This document shows positions 8,543 to 17,898 of a stretch of 41,588 bases of DNA, in pieces. Position 1 is the stretch's first letter; the number at the start of each line of letters is the position of its first letter. The DNA is from Bacteroidales bacterium (GTDB taxonomy: Bacteria; Bacteroidota; Bacteroidia; Bacteroidales; UBA932), in the NCBI GenBank assembly GCA_017399905.1, contig JAFQAR010000106.1:1-41588 (forward strand), written 5' to 3'. The notes beneath the pieces are model-generated. The model was not told where the DNA came from and did no database searches. It was given only the letters and a program-made list of their open reading frames with translations. Both the position numbers and the translations under genes were made by a program.

Positions 8543-9814
8543 TTATGCTATCATCTGACCGAGAACCTCGAAATAAGGCTTGCCATCAGTGATTGTCACT
8601 TTGTATACGGTATCATCTACCTTGTAGTATTCATCACCGTTCAGAGTAACCATGTCGTAGTCTTCAGGGAGGGTCTCCACCAATGCTCCTGCCGGAGGAA
8701 CGATCACCTGGTACTCACCCTTCACATCCTTTGCATAGAAGACTCCGTCCTGATAGAAGTATTCCGAATCTGCAGAAGCGAAACTCTGTACGAGTCCAAG
8801 CTCGTTTGCCAATGTATACGCAGCCTGAGCTAGCTGCTGGTTCTGTGCTATCATTGCATTCTGTGATGCGATGAGGGCGTTGTTCTGAGCTATTATCTCA
8901 TTCTGCTCGGCTATGTACCTGTTGTTGTCATTCACCTGACGGTAGGTATTCGCCACTGTATTGTAATAAGAAAGTCTTACTGCAGTCCAGGTCATGTCAG
9001 CGATGAGGTTTGCTGCAAGAGAAATTCCGTATGGAGGTCTGCACACCACGTAATATCCGCCATATGGACGATACCATATATCATTGTAGCAATAGTATGT
9101 AACTCCTCTGTACATGCGTCTCAGTACATTCGAAGGAAGAACCCTTACCCTGTGGCCGTAATAGTGGTTGTGTCCTGTCCAGAAATATGAAGGCTTGCTC
9201 CATACCATAAAGTCTCGGTCGCGAGGGTGAACACGTGGACGGTCATGTCTGTGATCCGGTCTGATCTGTACCGGTCTGTCCGGTCTGTGATCCGGTCTTA
9301 CTGCCGGCTTGCCTGCTGGACGTCCGGGACGTGTCACGTTCACCGGCCTGTTGTGATTGTTTCCTGGCTTGAAATCCGGTTTGCCGGATGGCCTGTTCAC
9401 ATTGCCCGAAGGACGGTTTACATTACCTGAAGGCCTGTTCACGTTACCTGATGGTCGTGTCTGGCCGGAAGGGCGGTTTACATTGCCCGATGGTCTGTTA
9501 TTGTTGCCTGACGGCCGTGTCTGAGAAGACGGACGGCTCACGGTATTTGAAGGCTTTCTGTCAGAAGTAGACGGCCTGGTAGCTGTCGGACGGCTCTGAC
9601 CCGACGGTCTGCTCACATTACCCGACGGTCTTGTTGCTGACTGCCTTGTCTGTGATGAAGACCTGTTCACGCTTGAGCTGCTTCCCGCCTGACGTGAAGA
9701 TCTCGTTGCCGTGCGGGATTCTCCTCTAGGTGCCTGAGCAGATGCATCAGACTGAAATGCCACGAATGTCAAAGTCATCAACATTGCAGCCATTGTGTTC
9801 CTGAATGATCCCAT
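8543..9814 (-). CDS. Secreted RPSG-repeat protein, DUF6515-like
   Basis: This 423-residue exported protein has a signal peptide (to about ASAQA). A long disordered basic region (about 30-205) is rich in Ser, Arg, Pro and Asn, with tandem RPSGNVN or RPSGQTRPS units (about 61-145), then an Arg/His/Pro-rich part (RPDHRPDRP). A Tyr-rich conserved segment follows (YYGHRVRVLP, YYCYNDIWYRPYGGYYVVCRPP, about 215-260), which is the look of the DUF6515 family. Next comes a Gln/Asn/Ala heptad stretch (IIAQNNALIASQNAMIAQNQQ), likely coiled coil, and small C-terminal beta repeats. Function is unknown; it may be an envelope or matrix protein. It is the last gene of the long minus-strand operon, 17 bases after namZ. 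Confidence 0.8.
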   Translation of the reverse strand: MGSFRNTMAAMLMTLTFVAFQSDASAQAPRGESRTATRSSRQAGSSSSVNRSSSQTRQSATRPSGNVSRPSGQSRPTATRPSTSDRKPSNTVSRPSSQTRPSGNNNRPSGNVNRPSGQTRPSGNVNRPSGNVNRPSGNVNRPSGKPDFKPGNNHNRPVNVTRPGRPAGKPAVRPDHRPDRPVQIRPDHRHDRPRVHPRDRDFMVWSKPSYFWTGHNHYYGHRVRVLPSNVLRRMYRGVTYYCYNDIWYRPYGGYYVVCRPPYGISLAANLIADMTWTAVRLSYYNTVANTYRQVNDNNRYIAEQNEIIAQNNALIASQNAMIAQNQQLAQAAYTLANELGLVQSFASADSEYFYQDGVFYAKDVKGEYQVIVPPAGALVETLPEDYDMVTLNGDEYYKVDDTVYKVTITDGKPYFEVLGQMIA

Positions 9815-9831
9815 GATATTAAAGTTTTAAG

Positions 9832-11094
9832 TTAATAGATGTGGTATTCCTGTGACAACTTCCTGAAAGCCTCTTCATCTTTCCTCCAATAATCCTGGAT
9901 ATCCGTCACTTTGTACCTCTTGCTGAATTCATGTCTAACATAATCCGTGCCACACACTTTATCGAAGAGTCCGTACCCTGTTATGACCTCGAAGGCCCGC
10001 TTATGCGGATAGAGTTCCGCAACTGCCTGCATTACAGCGAATTGCACCTCAGTTATCCTTGCATTTTCATAGTCCGTGAAAAAATATTGCACCCCCTTGA
10101 CAAGCTGTCCTTTCTGGCTGCCTGAGAATGGCTTGTACCATATGGTACGGAATGAAACTCCAGGCAGGGCATATGAATCCAGACGGTTCTTGAGAAGGTC
10201 AGGATCCAGCCATGTCGCACCGAACACCTGGAACGGAAGGGTGTATCCTATACCGATGTTCATGAATCCGTATAGTTCTCCACAGATACCTGCTGCGGCA
10301 TAATACATAGGGGTATCCTTGAATGGGATATTAGGGGAAGGAAGCACCCATGGAAGACCGGTATCTTCGTACAGCATGTCACGTGACCATCCTTCCATCG
10401 GAACTACAGTAAGCGTGCATCTCGCAGGCGGCTGGTTTCCCTTCTGCCCTCTGTTGAGTCCTTCTTCGTTGATCAGCAAGGCAAGTTCTCCTACAGTGAG
10501 TCCATAGACATATGGTATCCTGTACTGGCTTACAAACGAATTGAAGGGCTGTTCCACATAGCAGCCTTCTATCTTGTTTCCACCCAAAGGATTCGGTCTG
10601 TCAAGGACCATGACCTCTATTCCCATTTCAGCGCATGCTTCCATAACCAGTCCCAACGTGCTGATGAAAGTATATGAGCGGACACCTATATCCTGAATGT
10701 CATAGACAATCACATCCACGCCCTGAAGCATTTCTCGGGTCGGCTTCCTGGTCGCCCCATAGAGGGAATATACCGGCAGACCTGTAGCCTGGTCGACAGC
10801 ATCCGCCACCTTGTCTCCCGCATACATATCTCCACGGACTCCATGTTCCGGTCCATAAAGGGCTACAAGCTCTACTCCGGGAGCATTGTAAAGGATATCC
10901 ACGGCAGATACCAGATGGCTGTCCACGCCGCTCGGATTGGTGACAAGCCCCACCCTGCGGCCTGAGAGGCCCTTGAATCCGCTGTCCCGCAGGACTTCAA
11001 GGCCGGTCTTCACGACAGGTTCCGAAGCTGCACCGTCGAAAGGGATAAGCAGAGCTGACAGGACAGCTGCAATGGACAGGAAGAGTTTCTTCAT
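9832..11094 (-). CDS. namZ: Exo-beta-N-acetylmuramidase (DUF1343, GH171)
   Basis: NamZ-type enzymes remove terminal MurNAc from peptidoglycan fragments. This 420-residue protein has a signal peptide (MKKLFLSIAAVLSALL...) and the family landmarks: GRRVGLVTNPSGVD, LYGPEHGVRGD with the expected catalytic Glu83, LPVYSLYGATRKPT, YDIQDIGVRSYTFI, VLDRPNPLGG and LPWVLPSPNIPF. I start at the ATG at 11094 because it opens a typical MKK signal; the ATG two codons upstream is also possible. It lies 12 bases after the serpin gene and five genes into a peptidoglycan-related operon with AmpG-like and SpoIID genes. It probably acts in the periplasm, releasing MurNAc for import. Confidence 0.9.
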   Translation of the reverse strand: MKKLFLSIAAVLSALLIPFDGAASEPVVKTGLEVLRDSGFKGLSGRRVGLVTNPSGVDSHLVSAVDILYNAPGVELVALYGPEHGVRGDMYAGDKVADAVDQATGLPVYSLYGATRKPTREMLQGVDVIVYDIQDIGVRSYTFISTLGLVMEACAEMGIEVMVLDRPNPLGGNKIEGCYVEQPFNSFVSQYRIPYVYGLTVGELALLINEEGLNRGQKGNQPPARCTLTVVPMEGWSRDMLYEDTGLPWVLPSPNIPFKDTPMYYAAAGICGELYGFMNIGIGYTLPFQVFGATWLDPDLLKNRLDSYALPGVSFRTIWYKPFSGSQKGQLVKGVQYFFTDYENARITEVQFAVMQAVAELYPHKRAFEVITGYGLFDKVCGTDYVRHEFSKRYKVTDIQDYWRKDEEAFRKLSQEYHIY

Positions 11095-11106
11095 AGGCAT
11101 AAGGAA

Positions 11107-12258
11107 TTACAGATTGACGATCTTTCCTGCGAACAGGATGTCAGAGGTATTCCTGTCAGCTATGAAAAAGATGAAAGGTCTGTCAACAGTCATGGTCTTC
11201 ACATCAAGTTCCGGCCTTACAGATGTCAGCTGGATCTGTGCGCTTGTGACTGCGGCCGCCTCCGTACCGTTTTCAGTAACATCGATATAACATTTCTGAT
11301 TGACCTCGCTGAGCACGAGAGGCCCCATTGCTGCGATACCGCTGAAATCAGCTGCAGGGCCGAAAGCCGTCTGCACTCCCATATTCTTCAGGACGGAATT
11401 GAGCGACATGGAGGTCTCAAGCTTCATCCTTGGCATCTTGAACCTTACCTCGACAGATTCCATATTCTGCAAGGCAGAATCAAACATGCTTTCATTGATA
11501 TAAGGTATGATCTTGTCCATCGCCATTCCGTCAGGAGGCAGGACGACATACATGGCATATGTGCCACCGGAATATGGAAGCTCAATCATCTGAGCTCCCT
11601 GATATTCAACGTAATTGTATCTGCCCTTCCTTGACATCATCTTCACCTTTCCGTCACCGTTCTCGCCATGGAACACCTGCTCTCTGGTAAGATTGGCATC
11701 GAAGCGGCTTTCCCATGATGCATTGAAATACAAGGCATTAGCAAGAATCATGACGGTATTCGGAGAAATGCGGTCCAGGATTCCCTTGATCTTTCCATCC
11801 GTATTCTCGGAGCACCAGTTGTTTATGGCGTGCAGGGTCGCAGGATCGGAAAAATTCTGAGTAGTCACAAGAGCGTCATAATCCTTCTGCAGCAGATCCA
11901 CATAATGGTTCCTGACACTGAAATCGTCACTTATCCACACTGAATTGGCGGATCTGACTACCACCTTATCACCTGTAGCGAACTCTTCAGCCTTGAAGAG
12001 GCATGAATTGAGCGCATTGTCGAATTCGGCCTTTGTCTCACCTCCGGCACCTTCCTCAAGCATAGAAAGAGCCACACCGGCACTATATGGAGACACCACG
12101 ATATTCTCATACGACCTGACCACATCGTTCACATTCTTGAAGAATGATATTGCAAATCCGGTTCTTGAACCCTCTGCCGGAGCAGTATCCTTCTGTCCGC
12201 AAGATGACATAAGCGATGCGGCAGCAATCAAAGCTGTCATTAGAATTGTCTTTTTCAT
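11107..12258 (-). CDS. Serpin family lipoprotein
   Basis: This is a serine-protease-inhibitor-fold protein of 383 residues with a lipoprotein signal (MKKTILMTALIAAASLMSSC), so it is likely tethered to the envelope. Serpin landmarks are the helix-rich start (NIVVSPYSAGVALSML), ILANALYFNASWESRFD, the breach and hinge region (GTEAAAVTSA at 331-340) and the C-terminal DRPFIFFIADRNTSDILFAGKI. The hinge has the small-residue pattern of inhibitory serpins. The scissile bond cannot be fixed: the loop is about five residues longer than in alpha-1-antitrypsin, and Thr-Ser (345/346) or Arg348 are candidates. The open frame continues 63 codons upstream into the permease gene; the lipoprotein signal decides the start. 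Confidence 0.92.
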   Translation of the reverse strand: MKKTILMTALIAAASLMSSCGQKDTAPAEGSRTGFAISFFKNVNDVVRSYENIVVSPYSAGVALSMLEEGAGGETKAEFDNALNSCLFKAEEFATGDKVVVRSANSVWISDDFSVRNHYVDLLQKDYDALVTTQNFSDPATLHAINNWCSENTDGKIKGILDRISPNTVMILANALYFNASWESRFDANLTREQVFHGENGDGKVKMMSRKGRYNYVEYQGAQMIELPYSGGTYAMYVVLPPDGMAMDKIIPYINESMFDSALQNMESVEVRFKMPRMKLETSMSLNSVLKNMGVQTAFGPAADFSGIAAMGPLVLSEVNQKCYIDVTENGTEAAAVTSAQIQLTSVRPELDVKTMTVDRPFIFFIADRNTSDILFAGKIVNL

Positions 12259-12278
12259 AATCATATAAGATTTAATTA

Positions 12279-13592
12279 TCATTTTCTGCCATACTCCGGA
12301 TCGACCTTCACAAGAGAAGTCACCAACACCGTGACAAGGCAGCATACCATTACAAAACCGAAGAAGCAGACATAGCCGACGGCTTCCTGGATATAGCCGG
12401 CAACCATACCTGGGAGCATCATGCTCAACGCCATGAATGCTGTACACAGCGAATAATGTGCCGTTTTGAATTCGCCGTCAGAAAACCATATGAGATACAG
12501 CATGTAAGCTGTGAATCCGAAGCCATAGCCAAACTGGTCAAGCGCAACACAGCCGCTTATCAGCCAGATGTTTTCCGGCTGGAAGGCCGCGAGAAAGACA
12601 AATGAGAGACAAGGCAAGGTAAGGCTCAGGGCCATCGGCCAGAGAGAGCGTTTCAATCCCCAGCGTGATGCCGCTACACCTCCAAGTATTCCACCTGCAG
12701 TCAATGCAGCCACTCCCACGGTTCCATATACAAGCCCCACCATCTCTGTGGACAGGCCGAGTCCTCCCTTATCCGCAGGATCCAGAAGGAAAGGATTCAT
12801 CATCTTCACCAGGAAAGCCTCCGGAAGCCGGTACAGCAGCATGAATGTCATTGCGATCCACACATGCCTCTTCCGGAAGAAAGTCTTGAATGTCCGTCCG
12901 AACTCCTTCAGTATATTCCTTGAAGAGGCCATTCCTTCCGAGCACCTCACTGTGTCACCGGCAGGACGAGGAAGCCTGAAGACATGCCATGCGGTTATCG
13001 AAGCGAACAAGACTGCTGCAGACAGCAAGGTAACGGACCATGCAAGAGGGACATCACCTGTCTTTCTTTCAAGAAGGCCGGCGATGACCACCAGGACACC
13101 CTGTCCGAATATTGAAGAGAGGCGGTAGAACGTACTGCGTATCCCCACGAAAAGAGACTGGTCTCCCGGCTCAAGCGCGAGCATATAGAACCCGTCAGCA
13201 GCAATGTCGTGGGTTGCGGATGCAAAGGCCGTTATCCAGAAGATGACAAGAGTTAACGAGAATAGTGAAACCCCTGTATTTCCGGTAGCGATAACTTCCG
13301 GAGAAGGATGCGGCAGCGAAAAAGCAAGCAGGGCAAATGCGATGGACATCAGAATCTGCATGGATGTAATCCACCATCTCTTTGTCTTTATGATATCGAC
13401 AAATGGGCTCCATAACGGCTTGATCACCCACGGCAGGTATAGAAGGCTGGTATACATGGCCATATCTCCTTTGGACATGCCCATGTTAGTGAACATTATC
13501 ACGGAAATGTTGTTCACGATGAAATACGGTATGCCCTCCGCAAAATACAGCGTAGGCACCCACCACCATGGATTTATCTTCATCCCTTTCAT
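12279..13592 (-). CDS. AmpG-like MFS muropeptide permease
   Basis: This 437-residue membrane transporter has about 12 hydrophobic helices. The N-terminal stretch WWWVPTLYFAEGIPYFIVNN and the following LPWVIKPLWSPFVD match AmpG-type permeases, which bring muropeptides or MurNAc-containing sugars into the cytoplasm. Other MFS permeases with the same N-terminal pattern exist, so the substrate is inferred mainly from the neighbours NamZ and SpoIID. The start at 13592 forms an ATGA overlap with the upstream SpoIID gene; a later Met (13583, MKINPWWW) is an alternative. The 46 codons upstream in frame overlap the SpoIID gene and are not used. Confidence 0.85.
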   Translation of the reverse strand: MKGMKINPWWWVPTLYFAEGIPYFIVNNISVIMFTNMGMSKGDMAMYTSLLYLPWVIKPLWSPFVDIIKTKRWWITSMQILMSIAFALLAFSLPHPSPEVIATGNTGVSLFSLTLVIFWITAFASATHDIAADGFYMLALEPGDQSLFVGIRSTFYRLSSIFGQGVLVVIAGLLERKTGDVPLAWSVTLLSAAVLFASITAWHVFRLPRPAGDTVRCSEGMASSRNILKEFGRTFKTFFRKRHVWIAMTFMLLYRLPEAFLVKMMNPFLLDPADKGGLGLSTEMVGLVYGTVGVAALTAGGILGGVAASRWGLKRSLWPMALSLTLPCLSFVFLAAFQPENIWLISGCVALDQFGYGFGFTAYMLYLIWFSDGEFKTAHYSLCTAFMALSMMLPGMVAGYIQEAVGYVCFFGFVMVCCLVTVLVTSLVKVDPEYGRK

Positions 13593-15859
13593 TTCAATTC
13601 CGACTGAGGATAATAATGCTGAAGTATCTCCCTGTAACCATAGCCTTCTGATGCCATGACCGCCGCCCCTATCTGGCAGAGTCCGACGCCATGTCCCCAT
13701 CCCATTCCGTCCAGACGCAGTCTTTTCCAATCGGCATCCGAGTCCGTCTCAACTCCGTCCGGACCGATATAATGCACATCAAAAGCCGAACTCTTGAGAT
13801 GAGTCTCCGAAAGCAGCCTCCTGATTTCCAGCTCCTTACCTACTATAATGGAAGACTTCTCCCCGTATATTCCCAGCTTGACAATCCTTCCGGAAGCCCC
13901 TCTTTCAAGAGGAACAAGTCCTTTCAGTCTGCCTGTTGTGAAACCGGATTTTCTTTCGATGAGTTCTGAAACATAATCCCTGTCATACTCAACTTTCCAT
14001 CTGAAGAAGTCCGTAGTCTCCTGATCGTAATCATTCAGGACCTGCCCTAATATTTCCTTATCCAGAGTGTCGCAGAAACATCTTCCTCCATTCTCATGGG
14101 ACGGAGTATCCGGAAGCGGCTGGAGATAAGGCTTGTCCTCGTCTGACCAACATGAACTGAAACGTTCCATGATACCGCCGCAGCATTTGGAGAAGCGTGT
14201 GTCACAAAGATGTCCCTCATGGGACAGCACCTGTCCCCAAGTCGCGTCTATAACCTTTCTTACTGTCTTTCCGGTAGCACGCGCAAGTCCCTGGTAACGC
14301 TGGCAATGATCATCGGCGCAGACGTCGAAAAGACGATGGTCCTGATGGTCATACCATCTTACATATTCATGGATATCGGATTCCGGCTTTTCGGATCCTG
14401 CGCACATCATGGAGTCAAGATTCCACATGAGTGACTGCAGATCCTTTACGCCGTCAGGCACGGGAGTCCCTTTCTTCCGGCGCTCGGACCGGACCTGTGA
14501 CATGACCCATGAACGCGAAATCACAGCATGAGCCTTCAGGAACTCTTCAGAAGCAGACGAGCTCATTTCGGAAGATATGACGCTCAGAAGATAGTCCTCG
14601 ACTCCGATCACATTCACAGCCGTAAGCTTGTCCTTGTCCACGATGATCTTCAATGCTCCGGCAAACTTCTGGTCTTCAAGCCTTTCCCAATGGAAATCCA
14701 CCCCTATCGTAACCCCATGAAGGATAAACGAAGGTTCCGCGAACATTGTGGAAGGGGTATTGGCCTCGAAGAAAAGCTCATCGTATAGAGCGCCGTCATA
14801 TTCGATCTTTCCCTCCCTTACTCTGGCGACACGGGAGCCGGCACCATCAGAAAGTATCTCAAACCTTATTTCAGGAGCCGACATTATGCCTACATGAAGT
14901 TCCGGCTGGACACGGGTCAGACGATTCATCAGAACCTTCTCTTCATCCCGGGTGATGGAAACCTCCTCCACCATCTCGTTCAGGAGTTCGGGGGTGATCT
15001 TCTCGAACTCTTCCTTGACCGGCACTATGAATACGCCGCCCATATCCGCGCATCCCGGACTCATGGTCAGATGGTCCGGACCGTCACTGAAATAATGGTG
15101 CGGACGATGCCTGCTTCTGAATATTATTATAGACCTGTATTCATTGTCTTTCCTGTATGTGTAGAGGTTGAACAGAGGTTCGGATTCTCCTTCAGGAGTA
15201 TCGGCGCAGTCAAGGATACGGTAGAACAGCTTTGCTGCGGACTTCGTCGTATCCGAACGAAGGAAAAACACACCTGTGGTAAATTTCCTGTAATGATACA
15301 GACTGGCGTCCTGAAGCGAAGCGACATACTCAAGGTCATCGGAAGGCAAGGCATCCAGTGCTTCCTGCAAAGGGATCAGCCCTTGCGGAGCAGCCTGGAA
15401 ATGATGGTGGTCAGGCGCTGAAGCACCGCTTCTGGGTCCGTTGTAAAAGAAGGTGAAGTCCTCATACTTTCCCGCAAGATCAAGCATATCGATATAACGG
15501 TGCCATATGGACTGGTCCGTATGTCTGGCTGCTGCGATCACCAGATGGTCAGGAAAGATAGGGTACGGATTGACGAGGATGTGATATTTCTTGCCCTTGC
15601 GTCCTTCGAACTTTATCATTATCTGCTCAGGAGGACGGTTATCTCTGCACAGAAAGCATCTCCTTGCAGCTATCTCCTCCTTGGTCAGTCTGGCCACCGA
15701 TGAAATCATTCTTGCAGGATTGAACTGAAGCTTTACGGGAAGGCCCCCTACAGTCATCTCCTTCAGACAGACATTCTTGAGAGCCCTGAAGTTATCACAT
15801 GCAAGAGGCCAGCGTGACAGCTGGTCTCCTACAAATTTATGTATCCTGCCCTGATTCAT
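13589..15859 (-). CDS. HIT-like (DUF4922-type) / SpoIID-LytB fusion protein
   Basis: This 756-residue protein has two parts. Residues 1-310 look like a DUF4922-type, HIT-superfamily nucleotidyl-transferase or phosphorylase fold: [14 protein letters not shown] at 66-79, [18 protein letters not shown] at 92-109, and a His motif [12 protein letters not shown] at 144-155. Residues about 330-756 are a SpoIID/LytB domain: [14 protein letters not shown] with the probable catalytic Glu431, [22 protein letters not shown], and [14 protein letters not shown] near the end. SpoIID enzymes are lytic transglycosylases on stem-peptide-free glycan strands. No signal peptide or membrane segment is visible at the N terminus, so the protein may be cytoplasmic. 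It overlaps both neighbours by ATGA. The nucleotide substrate of the first domain is unknown. Confidence 0.82.
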   Translation of the reverse strand: MNQGRIHKFVGDQLSRWPLACDNFRALKNVCLKEMTVGGLPVKLQFNPARMISSVARLTKEEIAARRCFLCRDNRPPEQIMIKFEGRKGKKYHILVNPYPIFPDHLVIAAARHTDQSIWHRYIDMLDLAGKYEDFTFFYNGPRSGASAPDHHHFQAAPQGLIPLQEALDALPSDDLEYVASLQDASLYHYRKFTTGVFFLRSDTTKSAAKLFYRILDCADTPEGESEPLFNLYTYRKDNEYRSIIIFRSRHRPHHYFSDGPDHLTMSPGCADMGGVFIVPVKEEFEKITPELLNEMVEEVSITRDEEKVLMNRLTRVQPELHVGIMSAPEIRFEILSDGAGSRVARVREGKIEYDGALYDELFFEANTPSTMFAEPSFILHGVTIGVDFHWERLEDQKFAGALKIIVDKDKLTAVNVIGVEDYLLSVISSEMSSSASEEFLKAHAVISRSWVMSQVRSERRKKGTPVPDGVKDLQSLMWNLDSMMCAGSEKPESDIHEYVRWYDHQDHRLFDVCADDHCQRYQGLARATGKTVRKVIDATWGQVLSHEGHLCDTRFSKCCGGIMERFSSCWSDEDKPYLQPLPDTPSHENGGRCFCDTLDKEILGQVLNDYDQETTDFFRWKVEYDRDYVSELIERKSGFTTGRLKGLVPLERGASGRIVKLGIYGEKSSIIVGKELEIRRLLSETHLKSSAFDVHYIGPDGVETDSDADWKRLRLDGMGWGHGVGLCQIGAAVMASEGYGYREILQHYYPQSELK

Positions 15860-17277
15860 AGCTTCATTCTTGCTTCCAGTTCCCAGGTCCTTATCCTGTC
15901 CTTGTACAGATTGTTGGCATTTATCCTTGATATGTCGAGGGCCGCATCGGAATTACCTTCCCAGCGTCTACAGCAATAAAGGACGTCATATATCCTGCCT
16001 ATCCTGTACTCCCTGCTTATCCTCAACCCTATGGCATAGTCCTCGCCATAGCTGGTATTCGGGAAGTTCAAAGTCCTCAAAAGTGGGGTCCAGAAAGCTC
16101 TCGGAGCGCCAAGGCCATTGATTCTCAATGCATTGTTACGTCCGTTATCTTCCGTCCATTCCCTATGGTCGATGATTCCGGGAGGAATGGGATTCATGTC
16201 GAAGTCCGTAATCATGTACGAACCTATGACCATTGCACACTTCTGTTCGCGGAACGTGTCCACCACCTTCTGCAGGGTGTCGGGTCCGCTGTATACGTCG
16301 TCACTGTCAAGCTGTACGGCATATTCGCCGCAGCACTCATGATGAACGGCAGTATTCCAGCATCCTCCGATTCCAAGGTCCATACGTTCCGGCACCACAT
16401 GCACCAGACGCGGATCCCTGTCTGCCATCTCCCGGAGAAGAGCAGTCGTTCCGTCACAAGAGTGATTGTCCACGACTATCACATTGAACGGGAAGTCACA
16501 CTGCTGTCCCAAAGCGCTTTCCACTGCATCCCTTACTGTCCTCACGCGGTTGAATACCGGAATGATTACAGATGCCGTCACCTTGAATCCCGACATGTCG
16601 AAATCTGCAGGATCCGGCTCCTTGAATTCAGGCTTCAGCCATGCACCCGTCCTTTTGAGATATTCAGTGCAGATGGCTTCCATTTCAACCTGAACCTCAC
16701 GGTTCCTCGGGTTGACATAGTCGAACTGCTTTTCTCCCGATGCCCTGCCGTCTGTCTCGACTTCCGTGTACAGATATTCATTTATATGGACGATGTTCTT
16801 CATGCGAAGACGAAGGTCATACAACGCTCCGAAACGGTAATCGCGGTCCATCGAACGGACTGCACGTCTGAATGATACGCTACGGAACACAAGCACGCTT
16901 CCGAAGTCAAAGTCATCACGCAGAGCTCCCTTCTGGCAATCTATCAGAGGATGGGACAGGCGGACCGGTTTTCCGTCCTGACCCGCAACGAGAGTATAAT
17001 GGTCCGAATAAAGCATATCGGCCTTTGTATCCTCCGCTATCGAAACGAAGCGGTCCAAAGCGGCAGGCCCCATCTCAAGCGGATGGGTCTTCGTATAGAT
17101 GAGAAGGTATTTTCCGCGTACGGCTTCAGCTATGCTTCTGAGCGTATCGGTCGACCGGAAGGTAGATCCGGACATGAAGGTAACCCCCTTGAAGGAAAGG
17201 CTTTCACTGAAGGATTCTACGGTCGACGGGATATCCTCACCGGACAAAGAAAGGGCAAAACACTCTACGGTTGACAT
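15856..17277 (-). CDS. Glycosyltransferase family 2 with tandem GT-A-like domains
   Basis: This 473-residue soluble protein has a GT2 catalytic domain at about 232-465: [27 protein letters not shown], and the metal-binding DSDD at 324-327 in [11 protein letters not shown]. The first 215 residues also resemble a GT-A fold ([20 protein letters not shown], then [11 protein letters not shown]), but the DxD position is TKTH, so this half is probably inactive. No membrane segments are seen. Acceptor and donor are unknown. It overlaps the SpoIID gene by ATGA and begins 33 bases after the NUDIX gene, so it belongs to the same operon. Confidence 0.82.
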   Translation of the reverse strand: MSTVECFALSLSGEDIPSTVESFSESLSFKGVTFMSGSTFRSTDTLRSIAEAVRGKYLLIYTKTHPLEMGPAALDRFVSIAEDTKADMLYSDHYTLVAGQDGKPVRLSHPLIDCQKGALRDDFDFGSVLVFRSVSFRRAVRSMDRDYRFGALYDLRLRMKNIVHINEYLYTEVETDGRASGEKQFDYVNPRNREVQVEMEAICTEYLKRTGAWLKPEFKEPDPADFDMSGFKVTASVIIPVFNRVRTVRDAVESALGQQCDFPFNVIVVDNHSCDGTTALLREMADRDPRLVHVVPERMDLGIGGCWNTAVHHECCGEYAVQLDSDDVYSGPDTLQKVVDTFREQKCAMVIGSYMITDFDMNPIPPGIIDHREWTEDNGRNNALRINGLGAPRAFWTPLLRTLNFPNTSYGEDYAIGLRISREYRIGRIYDVLYCCRRWEGNSDAALDISRINANNLYKDRIRTWELEARMKL

Positions 17278-17310
17278 GTCGGTTATCTTTTGTTCTTTTA
17301 TATCAATTCC

Positions 17311-17898
17311 TTACAGCAAAGCAAGAAGAGACTTGCGGATCATCCTGAATTCAGATTCGAAATTAGGGGTAAACACTCCCTTACCAAGTGACTCGTCTAT
17401 ATCCTTCAGTTCCCACCATCGTCCCTCATCGACCTCATCAAGGTCAGGATGGAGATCATAGGTGCCGACAACAGCGAAGACATTGACAAGTTCCTTTTCG
17501 ACCTCAGATTCGAACTGGTAGGTCTCAAGCCATATCGGATTGAATTCAGTAAAGCCAAGTTCCTCTGAAGCCTCACGATACACAGCTTCCAGAACACCCT
17601 CGCCATATGTTATATGGCCGCCTACCGCAGTATCCCATTTCCCTGGCTGGATATCCTTGTTCATGGATCTCTTCTGCAGGTATACCCTGCTGAAACGGTC
17701 TATTATATGGATATGGATGACCGGATGGAGAGGCTTGCTTCCACCATGGCAATATTGCCTTGTAGAGCGTCCGACAACAAGCCCGCTCGGTTCCACTACA
17801 GGAAACCACTCGTTTGCCGCGGCACGTTCCACGACACAGTCAACGGTCGGCGCAGGAATCACCGGAGCCAGATCGTATGGATATATAAGTTCTATCAT
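17311..17898 (-). CDS. NUDIX hydrolase
   Basis: This 195-residue protein carries a complete Nudix box at residues 93-115 (GGHITYGEGVLEAVYREASE, then ELG), fitting Gx5Ex7REUxEExGU. The fold spans about residues 58-180, preceded by an N-terminal extension (VDCVVERAAANEWFPVVEPSG) common in NUDIX enzymes annotated as IDI-like. They hydrolyse nucleoside diphosphates linked to another group; the substrate is not readable here. Its ATG overlaps the thioesterase stop as ATGA. Confidence 0.9.
   Translation of the reverse strand: MIELIYPYDLAPVIPAPTVDCVVERAAANEWFPVVEPSGLVVGRSTRQYCHGGSKPLHPVIHIHIIDRFSRVYLQKRSMNKDIQPGKWDTAVGGHITYGEGVLEAVYREASEELGFTEFNPIWLETYQFESEVEKELVNVFAVVGTYDLHPDLDEVDEGRWWELKDIDESLGKGVFTPNFESEFRMIRKSLLALL

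Noticed and set aside
9379-9634. Regular direct repeats resembling a CRISPR array
   Set aside because: The repeats are imperfect, contiguous, keep one reading frame and encode RPSG units; no spacers and no cas genes.
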